A stretch of 64,000 nt of DNA. It comes from Cylindrotheca closterium. Lineage: Eukaryota; Bacillariophyta; Bacillariophyceae; Bacillariales; Bacillariaceae. Under the pieces are notes generated by a model. It had not been told where the DNA came from, searched no databases, and saw nothing but the letters and a program-made list of their open reading frames with translations. Position numbers and translations under genes: made by a program. How positions within the stretch are numbered: position 1 is the stretch's first letter; every line of letters begins with the position of its first letter. Shown here piece by piece: positions 1 to 11,674 of this stretch. The stretch covers positions 372,955 through 436,954 of the forward strand of contig CAKOGP040000557.1 of assembly GCA_933822405.4 (NCBI GenBank). Reading direction: 5' to 3'.

Positions 1-3000
1 TCGTCGCACACATCCAACAGGAAATCAGCATACCGCTCGTTGAACATCCCAGCGTGGTGCAGTTCTCCATTTCGCCCTGCGAAGACAATGGCTTGCTTAT
101 ACTTTTCCGTGGCTGCTTCAATCTTCTTGGATAATGCAGCATCTTCTGCATCCAACAACATTACAAAATGAACAACATTTGGATTCCCAGCTTTTTCCCA
201 TCGCTGGAGTATTTTTCGAAGCCTTTTTGCAGCGACCTTGTATTTCCGCTTCTTGGTACGACGGGCCATCACATACAAAGAAACCGCTTGATGGAAGTTG
301 TCAATCATAGTTAGAATGGTTCCAGGAAGAGACTTCTTCAACAGGTCTCCATTCTGAATTGAAATATCCGCCGCAGCTTCGAGGTCGGAGAAGAAAAGTA
401 TTTCGCATTGGGTAAAGTGCACGGTACCAATGTATATTGATGTCGTTTTCCATTCGTCGGGGATGAAATAGGCACCGGTGGAGCGAAGGGATTGGCGACC
501 ATTTTTTCCCTGCAAGTTCTTTATCAGATGAATCATGAGCTTCAGTGTAACCACGTGATCTGCCCTGCCGCCCTCTTCAACATGGGTCAATGCTTTTTGG
601 CATTCTTCCAAAAGAGGACCCAGTTTCTTGCCAGTGATATATGGCACCATGGCAACTGAAAACAGTAAACTCCAATTGGCATATTCTGTATCGCCTGCCC
701 TCATGGATAAGTTATATGCTTCTGCTAATAACGGAATGGATTGTTGTAGGGGCTTGGCAAAACACAAGCCATTGGTATGGGCTTCTTGTATTGTAATGCC
801 TTTGTTTGCTTCACCAATGATATCTTGTATTGCAAAGGCGCATTCGCCAAGACGCAACGTAGTCTTATAGTCTTCCTGAAGATGAAGAACAAAGCCACCA
901 AGGTTACAGAAGCTTCTAGCGGAGTTATGAGTGATTCCTTGCTTCATTGTTAACTCAACGTCCTTGCAACAGCTCACAGCAGCCAGGAAGAGTCTTCCTG
1001 ACATGTAGCTAGAATAGTGCAGCAGATGCAAGAGATCAGATATCGCTCCCTGTTTTTCATCATTTACGATTTCCAGCGACTTGTAAAAGTCTTTCGGTGC
1101 CTCTTTGATCAGTTTCAACGTCCTCCGGAACGCTGAAAGCGCTTGCGCCGGGGCCAAACCAACACGCCAAATTTGATTATATCCAAGCTCACGAAGTAGA
1201 TGGATCACATACTCGGTTGCCTCAGCATGCTTCGATTCTACCGAGGATAAGGTCCATGCTCGTGCAATGCGCATGGGAAGTGTTTCCATCACCGATATGT
1301 CCTTTTGGTTGAAGATTTCCTTGCTGTATTCGTCTGCTTTGTCGATGTTACCGGAAATGAGTTGCATATGTGCGCCAATCGTGTAGAGATCAAGTGCCAA
1401 GGAGCGGTCCATTATCCACACGTTGCTTGGAAGCATATTGATCCCTTTCTCCGCATACCTTGCAGATGCTTCAAAAGCAGATATGCTGCGAGCCTTCTTT
1501 GCTGCTCGCAAGTTCAGCGCTGCAAACTCGATATTGATCTTTTCGGTGCCTCTGTTGACCAGATTGGTGATCTTGAACAGGTCGTCTTCGAGCAAATTTT
1601 CGTCCAAACCGAGAAGCAACTGTTGCCCGACTTGGAATTGAATAGCATTCAAATGATCAGGAGTGTTCAGCGTCATTGCGGCCTCTTGAACCTTGTCATG
1701 GACCCATTGATACAAGTTGTAACCATTGCCCTCCACTAACAACTCCCTTTCCGCCTTTGAAAGCATTGACCGCACTTCATCAAGGATTGTGCTCTCGTCT
1801 TGACTCGGATTCCGCATTTTCCAGAGTACCAGCAAGGTTTCCACGCGGAAATTCATCCCGAGACAAGCTGCTAACTGCAAGAGTTCCTGTACATCTTTGG
1901 ACAAGAAGCGAATACGATTTTGCAGCAAAGTGGCAACATTGGCAGTTGACATTGTGGATTCTTCAATCTCGTTTACATCAAAAGTCCATTTCATAAGCCC
2001 CAGCGAAAAAGATATCAGTTCCTCTCGTTGGAGCATCTTCATAAACTCTACCAAGAAAAAAGGGTTTCCCATGGTTCGTTTAAAGCAAAGTTCTGCCAGA
2101 TCTTGCGATATTGACTGATCATCGATGGCCATCATAGCCATTATCATTTCATGTATGTCTTCGAGTTCACAACTCCACAACGCAATGTCCGTCACATTGA
2201 AGCCATATCGTTCTTTTACCCTTTGTAGATCATCAATTTTGCCTGTGAGGACGCTGTAGCTATCAACCTCATTGGATCGGAAGCAGCCAATAATCATGAG
2301 TGGGTTTGTGTTTCGGATATCACTAATCAAATGTTGAATCATTTCCAGTGACGGAAGGTCCGCTCGTTGCAAGTCATCCAAGACTATCACCAATGGTGAC
2401 GCCACTAAGGTCAGCACACGAGTCAGACTTCGAAAGGCAAACTTCCACCTATGCAAACTATTGTCAAAACTTGATTTGCTCCAGCCAGTTTTCTTATGGG
2501 TAACTCCAAATTTTTCCAATTCAGGAATCAGGTTGAGTAGCATGCCCACTGCAGTTCCGACCGATGAATTTCTAAGCAAGACTCCGATCTGAGAATCTTT
2601 CTTTTGTATTCGTAGTTCTCGAAGAATGGCGCTAAAAGCTTTTCCAAGAGCGGAGTATGGTCTTTCACTTGCATTGTTCACATCGAATTTGCCTTGGACG
2701 AAAACCAGGTTTTCATAATTTGCCACTTCCTTTTTTAATTCTTGTGCAAGCCTTGTCTTTCCGACACCACTAAACCCCTTGATGAAGCAGAGTTCTTTTT
2801 TGACAAGTGACTGCACAAGACTGCTTTCGGGTGGGACATCTGAGGAATCATTTTCGGCATCATCTTGTTTCGGTTGTTGGAACGAAGACATCATTCGGGA
2901 GAGACAATTTTGTAGTGTGGCAAATTCCTCACTTCTTCCTACCAAACCCATCTCCTCGAACTTGAGCTTGTTGATGGTGAGTTCTGCCAGCCGATCATTG

Positions 3001-3155
3001 GCAATTTCGCTTATGCCATTACCACTCCCACTGTTTCTTCCAGTAACTGTATCGAATAGAAATTCTTCGGAATCGGATATCGATTCAGCGGAACGCAACG
3101 ATGCTGGTTCCATTTCTCCTGATTCATCCCCGCTAACAGTCAGGATTTCACTCAT
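1..3155 (-). CDS. AAA_16 / COG3899-type predicted ATPase, 3' end beyond the window
   Basis: One uninterrupted reading frame of about 1,051 codons starts at the ATG at 3153-3155 and is still open at the left edge. A GRSEE motif near residue 73 opens an AAA_16 module. The Walker A motif GFSGVGKT lies at residues 127-134, and a Walker B (VIVLDDLQRAD) follows about 100 residues later. The rest is helical, TPR-like sequence without a catalytic motif, as in the long C-terminal part of COG3899 proteins and signalling STAND-type ATPases. In other organisms such proteins may carry a kinase, cyclase or histidine kinase at one end. Here no kinase domain precedes the ATPase, and any C-terminal effector would lie outside the window. 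The acidic Ser-rich first 65 residues look disordered. The family assignment is firm; the biological role is unknown. Confidence 0.85.
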   Translation of the reverse strand, partial: MSEILTVSGDESGEMEPASLRSAESISDSEEFLFDTVTGRNSGSGNGISEIANDRLAELTINKLKFEEMGLVGRSEEFATLQNCLSRMMSSFQQPKQDDAENDSSDVPPESSLVQSLVKKELCFIKGFSGVGKTRLAQELKKEVANYENLVFVQGKFDVNNASERPYSALGKAFSAILRELRIQKKDSQIGVLLRNSSVGTAVGMLLNLIPELEKFGVTHKKTGWSKSSFDNSLHRWKFAFRSLTRVLTLVASPLVIVLDDLQRADLPSLEMIQHLISDIRNTNPLMIIGCFRSNEVDSYSVLTGKIDDLQRVKERYGFNVTDIALWSCELEDIHEMIMAMMAIDDQSISQDLAELCFKRTMGNPFFLVEFMKMLQREELISFSLGLMKWTFDVNEIEESTMSTANVATLLQNRIRFLSKDVQELLQLAACLGMNFRVETLLVLWKMRNPSQDESTILDEVRSMLSKAERELLVEGNGYNLYQWVHDKVQEAAMTLNTPDHLNAIQFQVGQQLLLGLDENLLEDDLFKITNLVNRGTEKINIEFAALNLRAAKKARSISAFEASARYAEKGINMLPSNVWIMDRSLALDLYTIGAHMQLISGNIDKADEYSKEIFNQKDISVMETLPMRIARAWTLSSVESKHAEATEYVIHLLRELGYNQIWRVGLAPAQALSAFRRTLKLIKEAPKDFYKSLEIVNDEKQGAISDLLHLLHYSSYMSGRLFLAAVSCCKDVELTMKQGITHNSARSFCNLGGFVLHLQEDYKTTLRLGECAFAIQDIIGEANKGITIQEAHTNGLCFAKPLQQSIPLLAEAYNLSMRAGDTEYANWSLLFSVAMVPYITGKKLGPLLEECQKALTHVEEGGRADHVVTLKLMIHLIKNLQGKNGRQSLRSTGAYFIPDEWKTTSIYIGTVHFTQCEILFFSDLEAAADISIQNGDLLKKSLPGTILTMIDNFHQAVSLYVMARRTKKRKYKVAAKRLRKILQRWEKAGNPNVVHFVMLLDAEDAALSKKIEAATEKYKQAIVFAGRNGELHHAGMFNERYADFLLDVCD

Positions 3156-4069
3156 TGTTCTGAAACGAAGGGGGGAATTCTGATGTTGTTGTGTTTCTTT
3201 TCTTGATGTGTGGAAATATGAATATTGGATGGGTGGTTATGACGTTTTCAGAATTTGAATAAGCGTTTTGAAAAGCGTTCTACGTTGGCTTTTAATCTAC
3301 GGTATCCTGTTCCATGTGGTCACGACTGGACTTATTGGACTAAAGCTGATCGATTTCTGTAAATTTCATAGTTCCAGAAAATGACACCAACCACTGGATC
3401 TATCTTCGGTCTTTCTAATATAGTAAACCAAACTTAAAACATCTTGTGCTGGTTCCAAAGAGAATGAATCCTCATCATTCTTGTCGCATTGGAAGGTCGC
3501 TGCTGCCGCTCCTTGTACGCGCGAGTTCTCTGCAATGGTATTACGAACTCGGAATGCTTGATCTCCAATCACATCATTTCCCATTTTATTTTAGGAACGG
3601 GTGTCGGCTCATCTTTCTTGAACAAGTCAAGCAAGAGGAACCGCAATGTGAAGATCATTGATGATAGATACTTTTGTAAGAGCTAAGATAGTGTCATTCA
3701 GTCGTCCGAGCGTCGCTCGTGCAATCGTCTCTCCATCCTTGCGACGTGTGTAGCTATGGTACTTCAAGGTACGTAACACTAGCGATGATGGTGATGACGG
3801 CATGATGAAGCAAGCGATCCGTGTTATCTTGGTTGTTTCAATCATTATCAATCAATAGGTGAGCCAGATTTCGTTGCATTTTACTAGTCAAAGAGTCAGC
3901 GAGTACATCTTAGAAGACAGGAGGGTCGAATTTGGATTCTAATGACAACCGATTCGAAAGAAGTCTACATGTGCATCGTCAAGAAATCCATGGATCAGTT
4001 TAGTTCTCACCTATTGTTTCCTTGTTTCCATGTTTCCTTTTCTATTGTTGTCAAAATTCCAGATTCAAA
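3156..4069. other. Intergenic region between divergent genes
   Basis: About 900 bases separate the start codons of the ATPase (-) and the complex I subunit (+). Only short, unconvincing reading frames occur. A pyrimidine-rich stretch ending in CAG just before the ATG at 4070 could be the 3' end of a 5'-UTR intron, but no clear donor stands out. Confidence 0.5.
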
Positions 4070-4489
4070 ATGTCAGATTCTTCGGAGCAAGAGATTCAAT
4101 ACTTCGAGGCCAAATACTTGGACCCCAAGTTCCCAATTGTCAAGGCAGACCCCACTGTCGATGACGTGATCAAATCCATGCGCAGTGGCGACTATTTGTT
4201 CATGTCGGGTGCCGTCGCCGGAACCTGGGGATATGGTTTCCTGTTGGGAAAACCCGTCCGTGGCCCCACTGCTGCCATGTGCGCTTCGGCTGGTTTCACT
4301 TTTGGAATGTTTTACACCATGCAGACGGTCCGCTCTCGATTGCTCGGATACCGTGAAAACGCCAAGGAAGTCAAGAAGTGGGGATTAGCCCCCGTCCAAC
4401 CACGACTATACAGCATTGGCGACAGACGATTCCCTACTCGTCAATCAATGCTTTCGACTCCTCCATTGAATTGGGACAACTATGACTAA
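4070..4489 (+). CDS. NADH:ubiquinone oxidoreductase (complex I) 21 kDa-type subunit
   Basis: This 139-residue protein matches the fungal complex I 21 kDa subunit family (NUO-21 type). It has the N-terminal pattern (FPIVKADP, then SGDYL), a small-residue-rich segment with two potential short membrane spans (residues about 43-85), and the family's ending R-x-x-LGYRENAKE. It would be an accessory subunit of mitochondrial complex I at the inner membrane. I chose the ATG at 4070 because an in-frame start further upstream would add a Cys/Phe-rich leader that looks like untranslated sequence. The gene converges on the RagA gene, with about 260 bases between stop codons. Assignment is by motif recall, not by alignment. 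Confidence 0.8.
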   Translation: MSDSSEQEIQYFEAKYLDPKFPIVKADPTVDDVIKSMRSGDYLFMSGAVAGTWGYGFLLGKPVRGPTAAMCASAGFTFGMFYTMQTVRSRLLGYRENAKEVKKWGLAPVQPRLYSIGDRRFPTRQSMLSTPPLNWDNYD

Positions 4490-4748
4490 ATTTGTGTGAA
4501 GGTATGTAGTCGAGAAAATGCAACAGAGTTGCATGCTAATGGTATTTATTATAGTTTTGAAATAGTAAATACCGTCAAACCATGATAGTTTTAGAGACCT
4601 GTTATATGTATCAATGAAATGTTTGTAACTTGTTTTGCACTACATTTAGGTAGTCTAGTACGAAGCAAAATTATCATAATTCACTATAAACCTTTTTATT
4701 GTTGTAAACATGCATGTCATCTTCGCTTCCAATCGGAGAAAGATGATT

Positions 4749-5903
4749 CTAAATTCTTGGAATGAACCTTTCAAAGTGATCCCGAGCATTCTGAATATTG
4801 AGCAAAGTGGCAGCCGTGTGCACATTGGGATTGGAAACAATCACCATGATATAAGTGTTGGCTGTGAAAGCATCAATAAAGGCGGAAAACCGCGAATTGC
4901 GTACTTCCATTCCTTGAAATTGTGCTTGGGCCTTGCCACAAGATAGTTTGAATTGCTTGACAATATTGGAAATCTTTTCAAATCGATGGGCATCAAAATG
5001 CGGAGTCCGGGCTGCATGACGGGGGGTGTCGTTCGAGGGCCCGGCCGCCGAATCCAAGTCATCAGGAGGCACGACGAGTCCTGTTGTACTGGAAGTATCA
5101 TTGGTTTCGTCGGCAGAGGGTTGCGCCGCCTCGTCCAAACCAGGAACTCCATCAGCGCCCCCACTAGGAGAAGCAAACGCTGCCTGTGTTGTAGCTTCCT
5201 TTGAATCTCCTCCTGGTCCAGTCAAGAGATGATCGTCACCCGAACTTTCGGCTTGGGCTTGTGATATTACCAAGAATGTAGCTCGTTCAAAGAGGACGAC
5301 TTCATCGGCATCACATACTTTGCAAAAGGTGTTCAAATGAGATTCTAGCAAACGAATGTTTGGAATCAAGTTGGTTACAATCTCGGACCACGCCTTGTAC
5401 AGTGTTTCATCCCAAATGGAAGTTCCAAAGATATGAAAGTGTTCCACCCCAAAATTGCTGCACTCTTGTTCAATGACTCTCTTGCGGTCCTCAAAAATGG
5501 CTTCTCTTTCTTCAAGAGAAACCAGATCCATCTTATGCACGAGAATAAAGATGCGAGCATCTGGCGAATTCTCTTCAATGGCTTCCAAGACACCCGAAAA
5601 ATGATCAAAATCCTTTTCGGGAGAATCGGATTCAATGTCAAACACATAAATAAGCAATTCGACACTGCGAAAGATGGTTTCGCGATCTCGTTCAAAATAG
5701 GATTCATAGAATGCATCTTGACCCCCACAATCCCACAAGTTCAAGACCAAATCTCCGAGGAAGCGGACGTGGTGGTGTTCCACATCCAAGGTGGGAGAGA
5801 GACGGGTGGTGTCACGGGCCAAATAATTGGCAAAGATGATGGATCTCATGGATGTCTTTCCCGAGTGGGCTTTGCCCATTAACAGAACCTTCTTTTTGGC
5901 CAT
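4749..5903 (-). CDS. RagA: RagA/Gtr1-type small GTPase with a long low-complexity insert
   Basis: The 384-residue protein is very close to animal RagA and yeast Gtr1, the GTPases that recruit TORC1 to the lysosome or vacuole when amino acids are available. Visible motifs: P-loop GKAHSGKTS (residues 10-18), RagA signature [11 protein letters not shown] (40-50), G3 DCGGQ (59-63), G4 HKMD (123-126), and the [11 protein letters not shown] segment. The C-terminal roadblock-type domain resumes at HRFEKISN (about 307) and runs to NARDHFE. Between the two domains lies about 85 residues of Ser/Gly/Asp/Thr-rich sequence (roughly 217-303), where animal RagA has only a few residues. The final basic tail of animal RagA is absent. 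No intron is needed. It lies head-to-head with the CPBP protease gene, with 270 bases between start codons. Confidence 0.95.
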   Translation of the reverse strand: MAKKKVLLMGKAHSGKTSMRSIIFANYLARDTTRLSPTLDVEHHHVRFLGDLVLNLWDCGGQDAFYESYFERDRETIFRSVELLIYVFDIESDSPEKDFDHFSGVLEAIEENSPDARIFILVHKMDLVSLEEREAIFEDRKRVIEQECSNFGVEHFHIFGTSIWDETLYKAWSEIVTNLIPNIRLLESHLNTFCKVCDADEVVLFERATFLVISQAQAESSGDDHLLTGPGGDSKEATTQAAFASPSGGADGVPGLDEAAQPSADETNDTSSTTGLVVPPDDLDSAAGPSNDTPRHAARTPHFDAHRFEKISNIVKQFKLSCGKAQAQFQGMEVRNSRFSAFIDAFTANTYIMVIVSNPNVHTAATLLNIQNARDHFERFIPRI

Positions 5904-6173
5904 CGTTTATGTGTGTTGGTCGCTAGCTAGTGCTGGTATTGATGGTACCAAACAAAGGCAAAGATTGTACAACAAGCTTTTAAGATGCAGAAGATGATGA
6001 GATTTGAGATTGCCGACGAGGAGGCGTTTGAAAGTTCCAATTGGTCGATTTAGTCAAATGGACTGGAAATCAAAGGAAATCTAAAAACTGAAAACTGACG
6101 CTTTTTATACTGCGATGTACCGTACCGGTAGATTCATTCAAACACAATACTCAAGTATTCCAACACCAAAAGC
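5904..6173. promoter_or_regulatory. Shared divergent promoter of RagA and CPBP genes
   Basis: These 270 bases lie between two divergent start codons, so they must hold both promoters. They contain the palindrome TACCGGTA at 6123-6130, which recurs in other non-coding parts of the window. No TATA box was identified with confidence. Confidence 0.5.
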
Positions 6174-7395
<1,222 letters not shown>

Positions 7396-7664
7396 TTATG
7401 GCTAAACGATGTTTTCCTTGTCACCACACTACATCCCAAATTCTGAATGCGTGAGTTAGTCTAACCACCAGAGTGGAAGTAGCCATGCATTTTTCTCTTG
7501 TTCGGGCTCATTTATCACCGCAAACACACACGGAATGGTTTGATCCTTCCACGTTGAGAATATAGAAGCTCGTCTAGGCATTTCATCTGAAGCATGATGG
7601 ACTCGTGAGACAGTGTTGGGCAGGTTGCATCGTTAGAATCACCCTCATCCAGTTCCATCAGCAA

Positions 7665-9742
7665 TCAAACCTTGCAGCCGACCGAAATCCCATTTGCATT
7701 GTTGGAAAATGAATTGTGTGCTGTAAATGAGAAGAGTCGAATGGTCAGCAAGAAAATAACTATGAGCAAGGTCAATGTTCGTGGCGATGAAAAAGCTTCT
7801 CCTGACTTACAAAGATCGCAATAACAGCTCCTGTAATCGTAGGAATCGCTCCAAGGTGGATTGAATCGACAACCATCATCACTTTGGAACAACGAAGGTA
7901 CCGATCCAGTAAGGGCATTTTGGTCTTTGGGGGATGTGGGTGATGAAAAATTACGAAAATGGGCTCAATGAGTGACTGGTGTTGTTCATACCTAGAAAGG
8001 TATTTTGTCAAGTGGCAACGGGCACATACCAAGGTTCAATGTATAAAGGCCTAGAGTTTCGATTTCGCTAGGGATGGTTCCAGACAATCCCAAACCGGCT
8101 GTGAATCAAAATCCATCATACCGGTACAACCAGTCAATGTCAGAATGTTTTACAAATCATCAGAGAGATTTAAGGTCAAAAGACTCACAGAGCTTTAAAC
8201 TTGTCAATTCAGTCATACGGCCGACTTCTGTGGGAATGCTACCGGACAAATCCATATTCTCTGGAACAATGACGAATGGATATAGCACGGGGTTCAGCAA
8301 ATGGAGTTTCTGAGTGATAGTGTCACAAGCGGAAGAAATATGGAAATATGAGCGAGCCTTACCGAAGCGGAACCAACTGACTGAAGTCAATTTCCCGATT
8401 TCGCTGGGGATGCTACCTGATAGATTCATGTTGCCTTTTGGAAGCAAGGGTGTGATCTAATTGTTGGCTCGGAGAAAATTATCAAGCAAGACAAAGGTCA
8501 GATTCAGGACTTACTCATTGATATGGCCCAAGCCTTGTCGAGACGCCCCAACTCAGTAGGAACGGTTCCACTAATATGCGGCAACTCATCTGCGAAGGAG
8601 GAACTAAAAGTGTGAGACAGTTAAATTCAGAGGTAGATTCACAACACTGCACATGATAAATTGGGACTCACGGAGAAAAAAGGTAGACATCTCTCTCAGT
8701 TGCCCAATTTCTGTCGGAATAGTTCCTGTGAAACCTGCCATGCCTTGGCAAAGGAGAAACCAGTTAGTACGAGCGAGCAACACGAACAGTATTCCAGATT
8801 CGACGAAGCCAAAACTGTCTATCGAAAATTAGAGGCACTTACCTACAGTGAACAAAGTCAATGCCGACAATAGGCCCACCTCAGTAGGAATGGTGCCAAT
8901 TAAGCCCTTGAAATCTAGAATCGATGGAGATTAGATGGACAATCGAGAGCTGTGAAATACATCCGATTCTTTGAACAACGTACCGACGCTTTTGAAATAC
9001 TCGAGCTTTGTCAAGAAACCGATTTCGGTTGGAATCTTTGCTTTTGCTCCCGTATAGTCTGACAATTTCCGAAGTTCACGAGGAAGTCCATTAGCAACAG
9101 CCTAGATTTTACGTGCATCGAACGTATTATCCTTTGCTTACCAAATGAATCAATACTAAGACCAGTCACTCTCCCATCCTCGTTGCATTCAATGCCTAAA
9201 TCTCCACAATAAGAATCATGCTTCGGGAGGAGAAAGTCGAACCATTCGTGTGCAGACGACATGAAAACAAACAATGTCAAGACGTACTGTTCCAATAAAA
9301 GATCAAGCTCCTCACTGTTCACAAAGGCTTGTGCAGCATGGTCTTTCTTCAAGCAATTCAAAGCTCGAACGTGTGCTGTGTCTCGACCAAGATTATCGAA
9401 CATGCTCGTCTCTCCCTTCATGGCAGACACAAGGTGCGACTTGTAGTTGTTTCGATCCATGTTGCTGCGGGATGCAGCGCCGATGCCAACACTTTTGCCA
9501 CTTGCTCGGGTCCCATCACAATCCGTTGAAATAAGCACGATAATGATAATGAGAAGAATGAAAATGAGATCCACGGCTCCTCCAATCATGAGTTGCTTCT
9601 TCTTTTTCCTGAGATTGACTATGCGAAGCTCCTCCTTTTTCTCTTTTACCCTTGCCTCGTAGCTTTCCAGGCCGAGTTTTGGGATAAGAAGAATAAGGCG
9701 GCGTCTCAATGTTACCAGATTGGTCTTTTGGTGTTTCGACAT
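7665..9742 (-). CDS. LRR membrane protein A, one LRR per exon
   Basis: Ten exons can be read: 9142-9742, 8984-9058, 8843-8914, 8672-8734, 8515-8589, 8363-8434, 8189-8260, 8030-8098, 7811-7924 and 7665-7720 (422 residues). All nine introns are phase 1, and exons 2-9 are 75, 72, 63, 75, 72, 72, 69 and 114 nt. Residues 1-50 are basic and probably cytoplasmic; residues 51-72 are a membrane segment. An LRR N-cap with two Cys (CGDLGIEC) follows, then seven plant-type LRRs with the L-x-G-x-IP-x-E-x-G core, then a Cys-containing cap. No kinase is present. Reading through the last donor would end at the same stop but insert a hydrophobic segment; I prefer splicing because the spliced last exon matches LRR-D. 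Likely a surface receptor or adhesion protein; ligand unknown. Confidence 0.85.
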
Positions 9743-10495
9743 CTTCGACGCTCTCACGTAAAACCTTCGGCTACAGCCTTTTCGTTTTCGTTTTGTGCTC
9801 TTTCTTTTTCTAGTGGCGACCCTTAGGTATCTTGCTCGTCGTCCTGTTCAATCTTTCGAGATTATTGTTGTGTGAGAACATGCGATGAAGAAAAAATTCA
9901 GGCTTCGGAAGCTCGATTCGAAGTGCTAGTCATCATTTCATGAGTCATTGTCAGCGCACTCATTTGCGGTTTTGTCTAAGATTCTTCCTCCAGAACTCGC
10001 AATTTGAAATGAGATGTTCTCATTTGGCCTTATTCAAGTGATACGGTTCGGATCTTGATCGTTGTTTGGTAGCGCACGGCATTGAAGAGGAGCTCTTAGC
10101 AGTTTGGCATCCTTCTTGTACGGCTTTAGAGAAATATTGCTCATATCATCATCTTGTGATAGCATTAGGTATTGCATTGGCCACTCTGAATGCTAATGCT
10201 GCGAATATACTGGTTGGGGCCTGCTGTCGATTTTACTGTGCTGCTTTTCCTTCGCTTCGTTCATCACGAGTGGTTTGGATTGATTACTTCGACCAAAAGT
10301 TTCCAACCCAGAAAACCTCCAAAACCGAACAACGAGAACCCCAACATAGCCTGAGCTACCGCATGAGACCTCCTCATCGCAACAAGATTCGCATCGTGCC
10401 TATAGGTGTGGAATCGCAATTTCTATGCAGCATGCGCATGCAGTAATGATCCTAACTTCGTGGATAATTGCGTCTGAAGGCCTCACTTTTTACCA
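9743..10495. other. Intergenic region upstream of LRR-A
   Basis: About 750 bases without a supported gene. A 126-codon open frame at 10066-10446 (+) has no recognisable domain or coding pattern and is not annotated. The region should contain the LRR-A promoter. Confidence 0.45.
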
Positions 10496-11262
10496 ATGAT
10501 TTGCAAGCTGATGACAAAGGAAAAGCGACGAGTCTGCTTTCAAGACGATGTCACGGTGAGAAAAATTCCATGCCGAAGTAGCTGGTCTACGGATGACCTA
10601 TCTACCATGTACTACTCTATTGACGATTTGAAGGAATTTCGGTCACGTGAAAGACGCATAAGCAAAAAGCTGTCATCTTCCGGCCAAATGGGCAGTCTAG
10701 ATTTCGATGGAAGAGGCCGGTGTACTATCGAGGCTAAGTCTCTTCGACAGAAACGAGCCCTTGACTCGATAAAAATTGTCCTACAGGAGCAGTCTCTTCA
10801 ATGTTTCTATGGTGGCAAAGTAAACCCTGACGGCATTGCAAAGGTGTACTCTGGAGCTACTATTGAGAGCAAGCTTTTTGCAAGACANNNNNNNNNNTTG
10901 ACTCGATAAAAATTGTCCTACAGGAGCAGTCTCTTCAATGTTTCTATGGTGGCAAAGTAAACCCTGACGGCATTGCAAAGGTGTACTCTGGAGCTACTAT
11001 TGAGAGCAAGCTTTTTGCAAGACATAGGGCATTCGACGTTGCGTTGCACGTACTGGAAGACATCGATGAAGAGACAATCTCATGGTCCTGTTGTTCGAAG
11101 AACGCGGGCCTTAGTGTGAAGGAAAAGAAGAACCCTGGGCTTGAGACCATGTATATATCCACTCCCAAGCGTCCTAGATTACCCACTCCTCGATCAAGGG
11201 CAATTGTGATACCTCTTGAGCGACTGTGGGTATTTGGTTCAACAGTGCACTGTTGCGAATGA
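10496..11262 (+). CDS. Small hypothetical protein with RVxF-like motif, interrupted by an assembly gap
   Basis: The frame opens at 10496 and runs into ten Ns at 10888-10897. The 127 bases on each side of the gap are identical (10761-10887 and 10898-11024). Treating one copy as redundant restores a single frame that ends at 11262 and encodes about 209 residues. The N-terminus reads KRRVCFQDDVTVRKIP, followed by an acidic stretch with SIDDLKEFR. This resembles short diatom proteins with an RVxF-type start, the class of motif that docks protein phosphatase 1, and a charged helix. No enzyme domain is visible. The function is unknown. The sequence as given is not translatable through the gap. Confidence 0.5.
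10761..11024. repeat. 127-bp identical direct repeat flanking a 10-N gap
   Basis: Positions 10761-10887 and 10898-11024 match base for base, with only the ten Ns between them. This is what two contig ends sharing an unmerged overlap would produce, so it is probably an assembly artefact and not a biological duplication. Confidence 0.9.
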
Positions 11263-11674
11263 ATCAAAACAGGAGCCAGCCAAATATGTGAGCGCACACA
11301 TTCTGTCGCTTTGGCTACTTGCACATAAAACTAGAAACGAACATTAAAATTTAGTGACTTTTGCGAAATCCAATTCAGAAACGAGATTGCATCACACTTT
11401 GTGCCATTGAAAGTCGAACGAAACCGTGAAACCTTCGTGGGAGTGCCATTGAAAGTCGAACGAAACCGTGAAACCTTCGTGGGAGCCCAACGGGCAAACT
11501 TGTGGCATTCCGTTATCCTTTGACACTAGGACAGTACCTATCGTGATAGTCGTGCTGTTTTGTTGTCTTTGATCCATTCCCAACGTCTAAAGCATCTAAA
11601 AAACCGAACCGTTTCACGGTTTGACTCTGCGCTGAATCCATGAAGAGCTAGGTAGGTCTCAGTGACGACTTGTT
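11263..11674. other. Intergenic region with a 42-bp tandem duplication
   Basis: This is the 3' flank of both the RVxF-type gene and LRR-B. The only notable structure is the 42-bp tandem duplication listed separately. Confidence 0.5.
11401..11484. repeat. 42-bp perfect tandem duplication
   Basis: Two adjacent identical copies begin at 11401 and 11443 (both start GTGCCATTGAAAGTCG). Confidence 0.95.

Noticed and set aside
9100..9141. 40-nt intron ending at ATCTAG in LRR-A exon 1/2
   Set aside because: It puts a stop codon in frame directly after the junction. The acceptor ending at 9059 keeps frame and the LRR pattern.
10066..10446. 126-codon frame upstream of LRR-A
   Set aside because: No recognisable features, and it overlaps the presumed promoter of LRR-A.
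10761..11024. True tandem gene duplication at the N gap
   Set aside because: Exact 127-base identity ending precisely at ten Ns is better explained by contig overlap.
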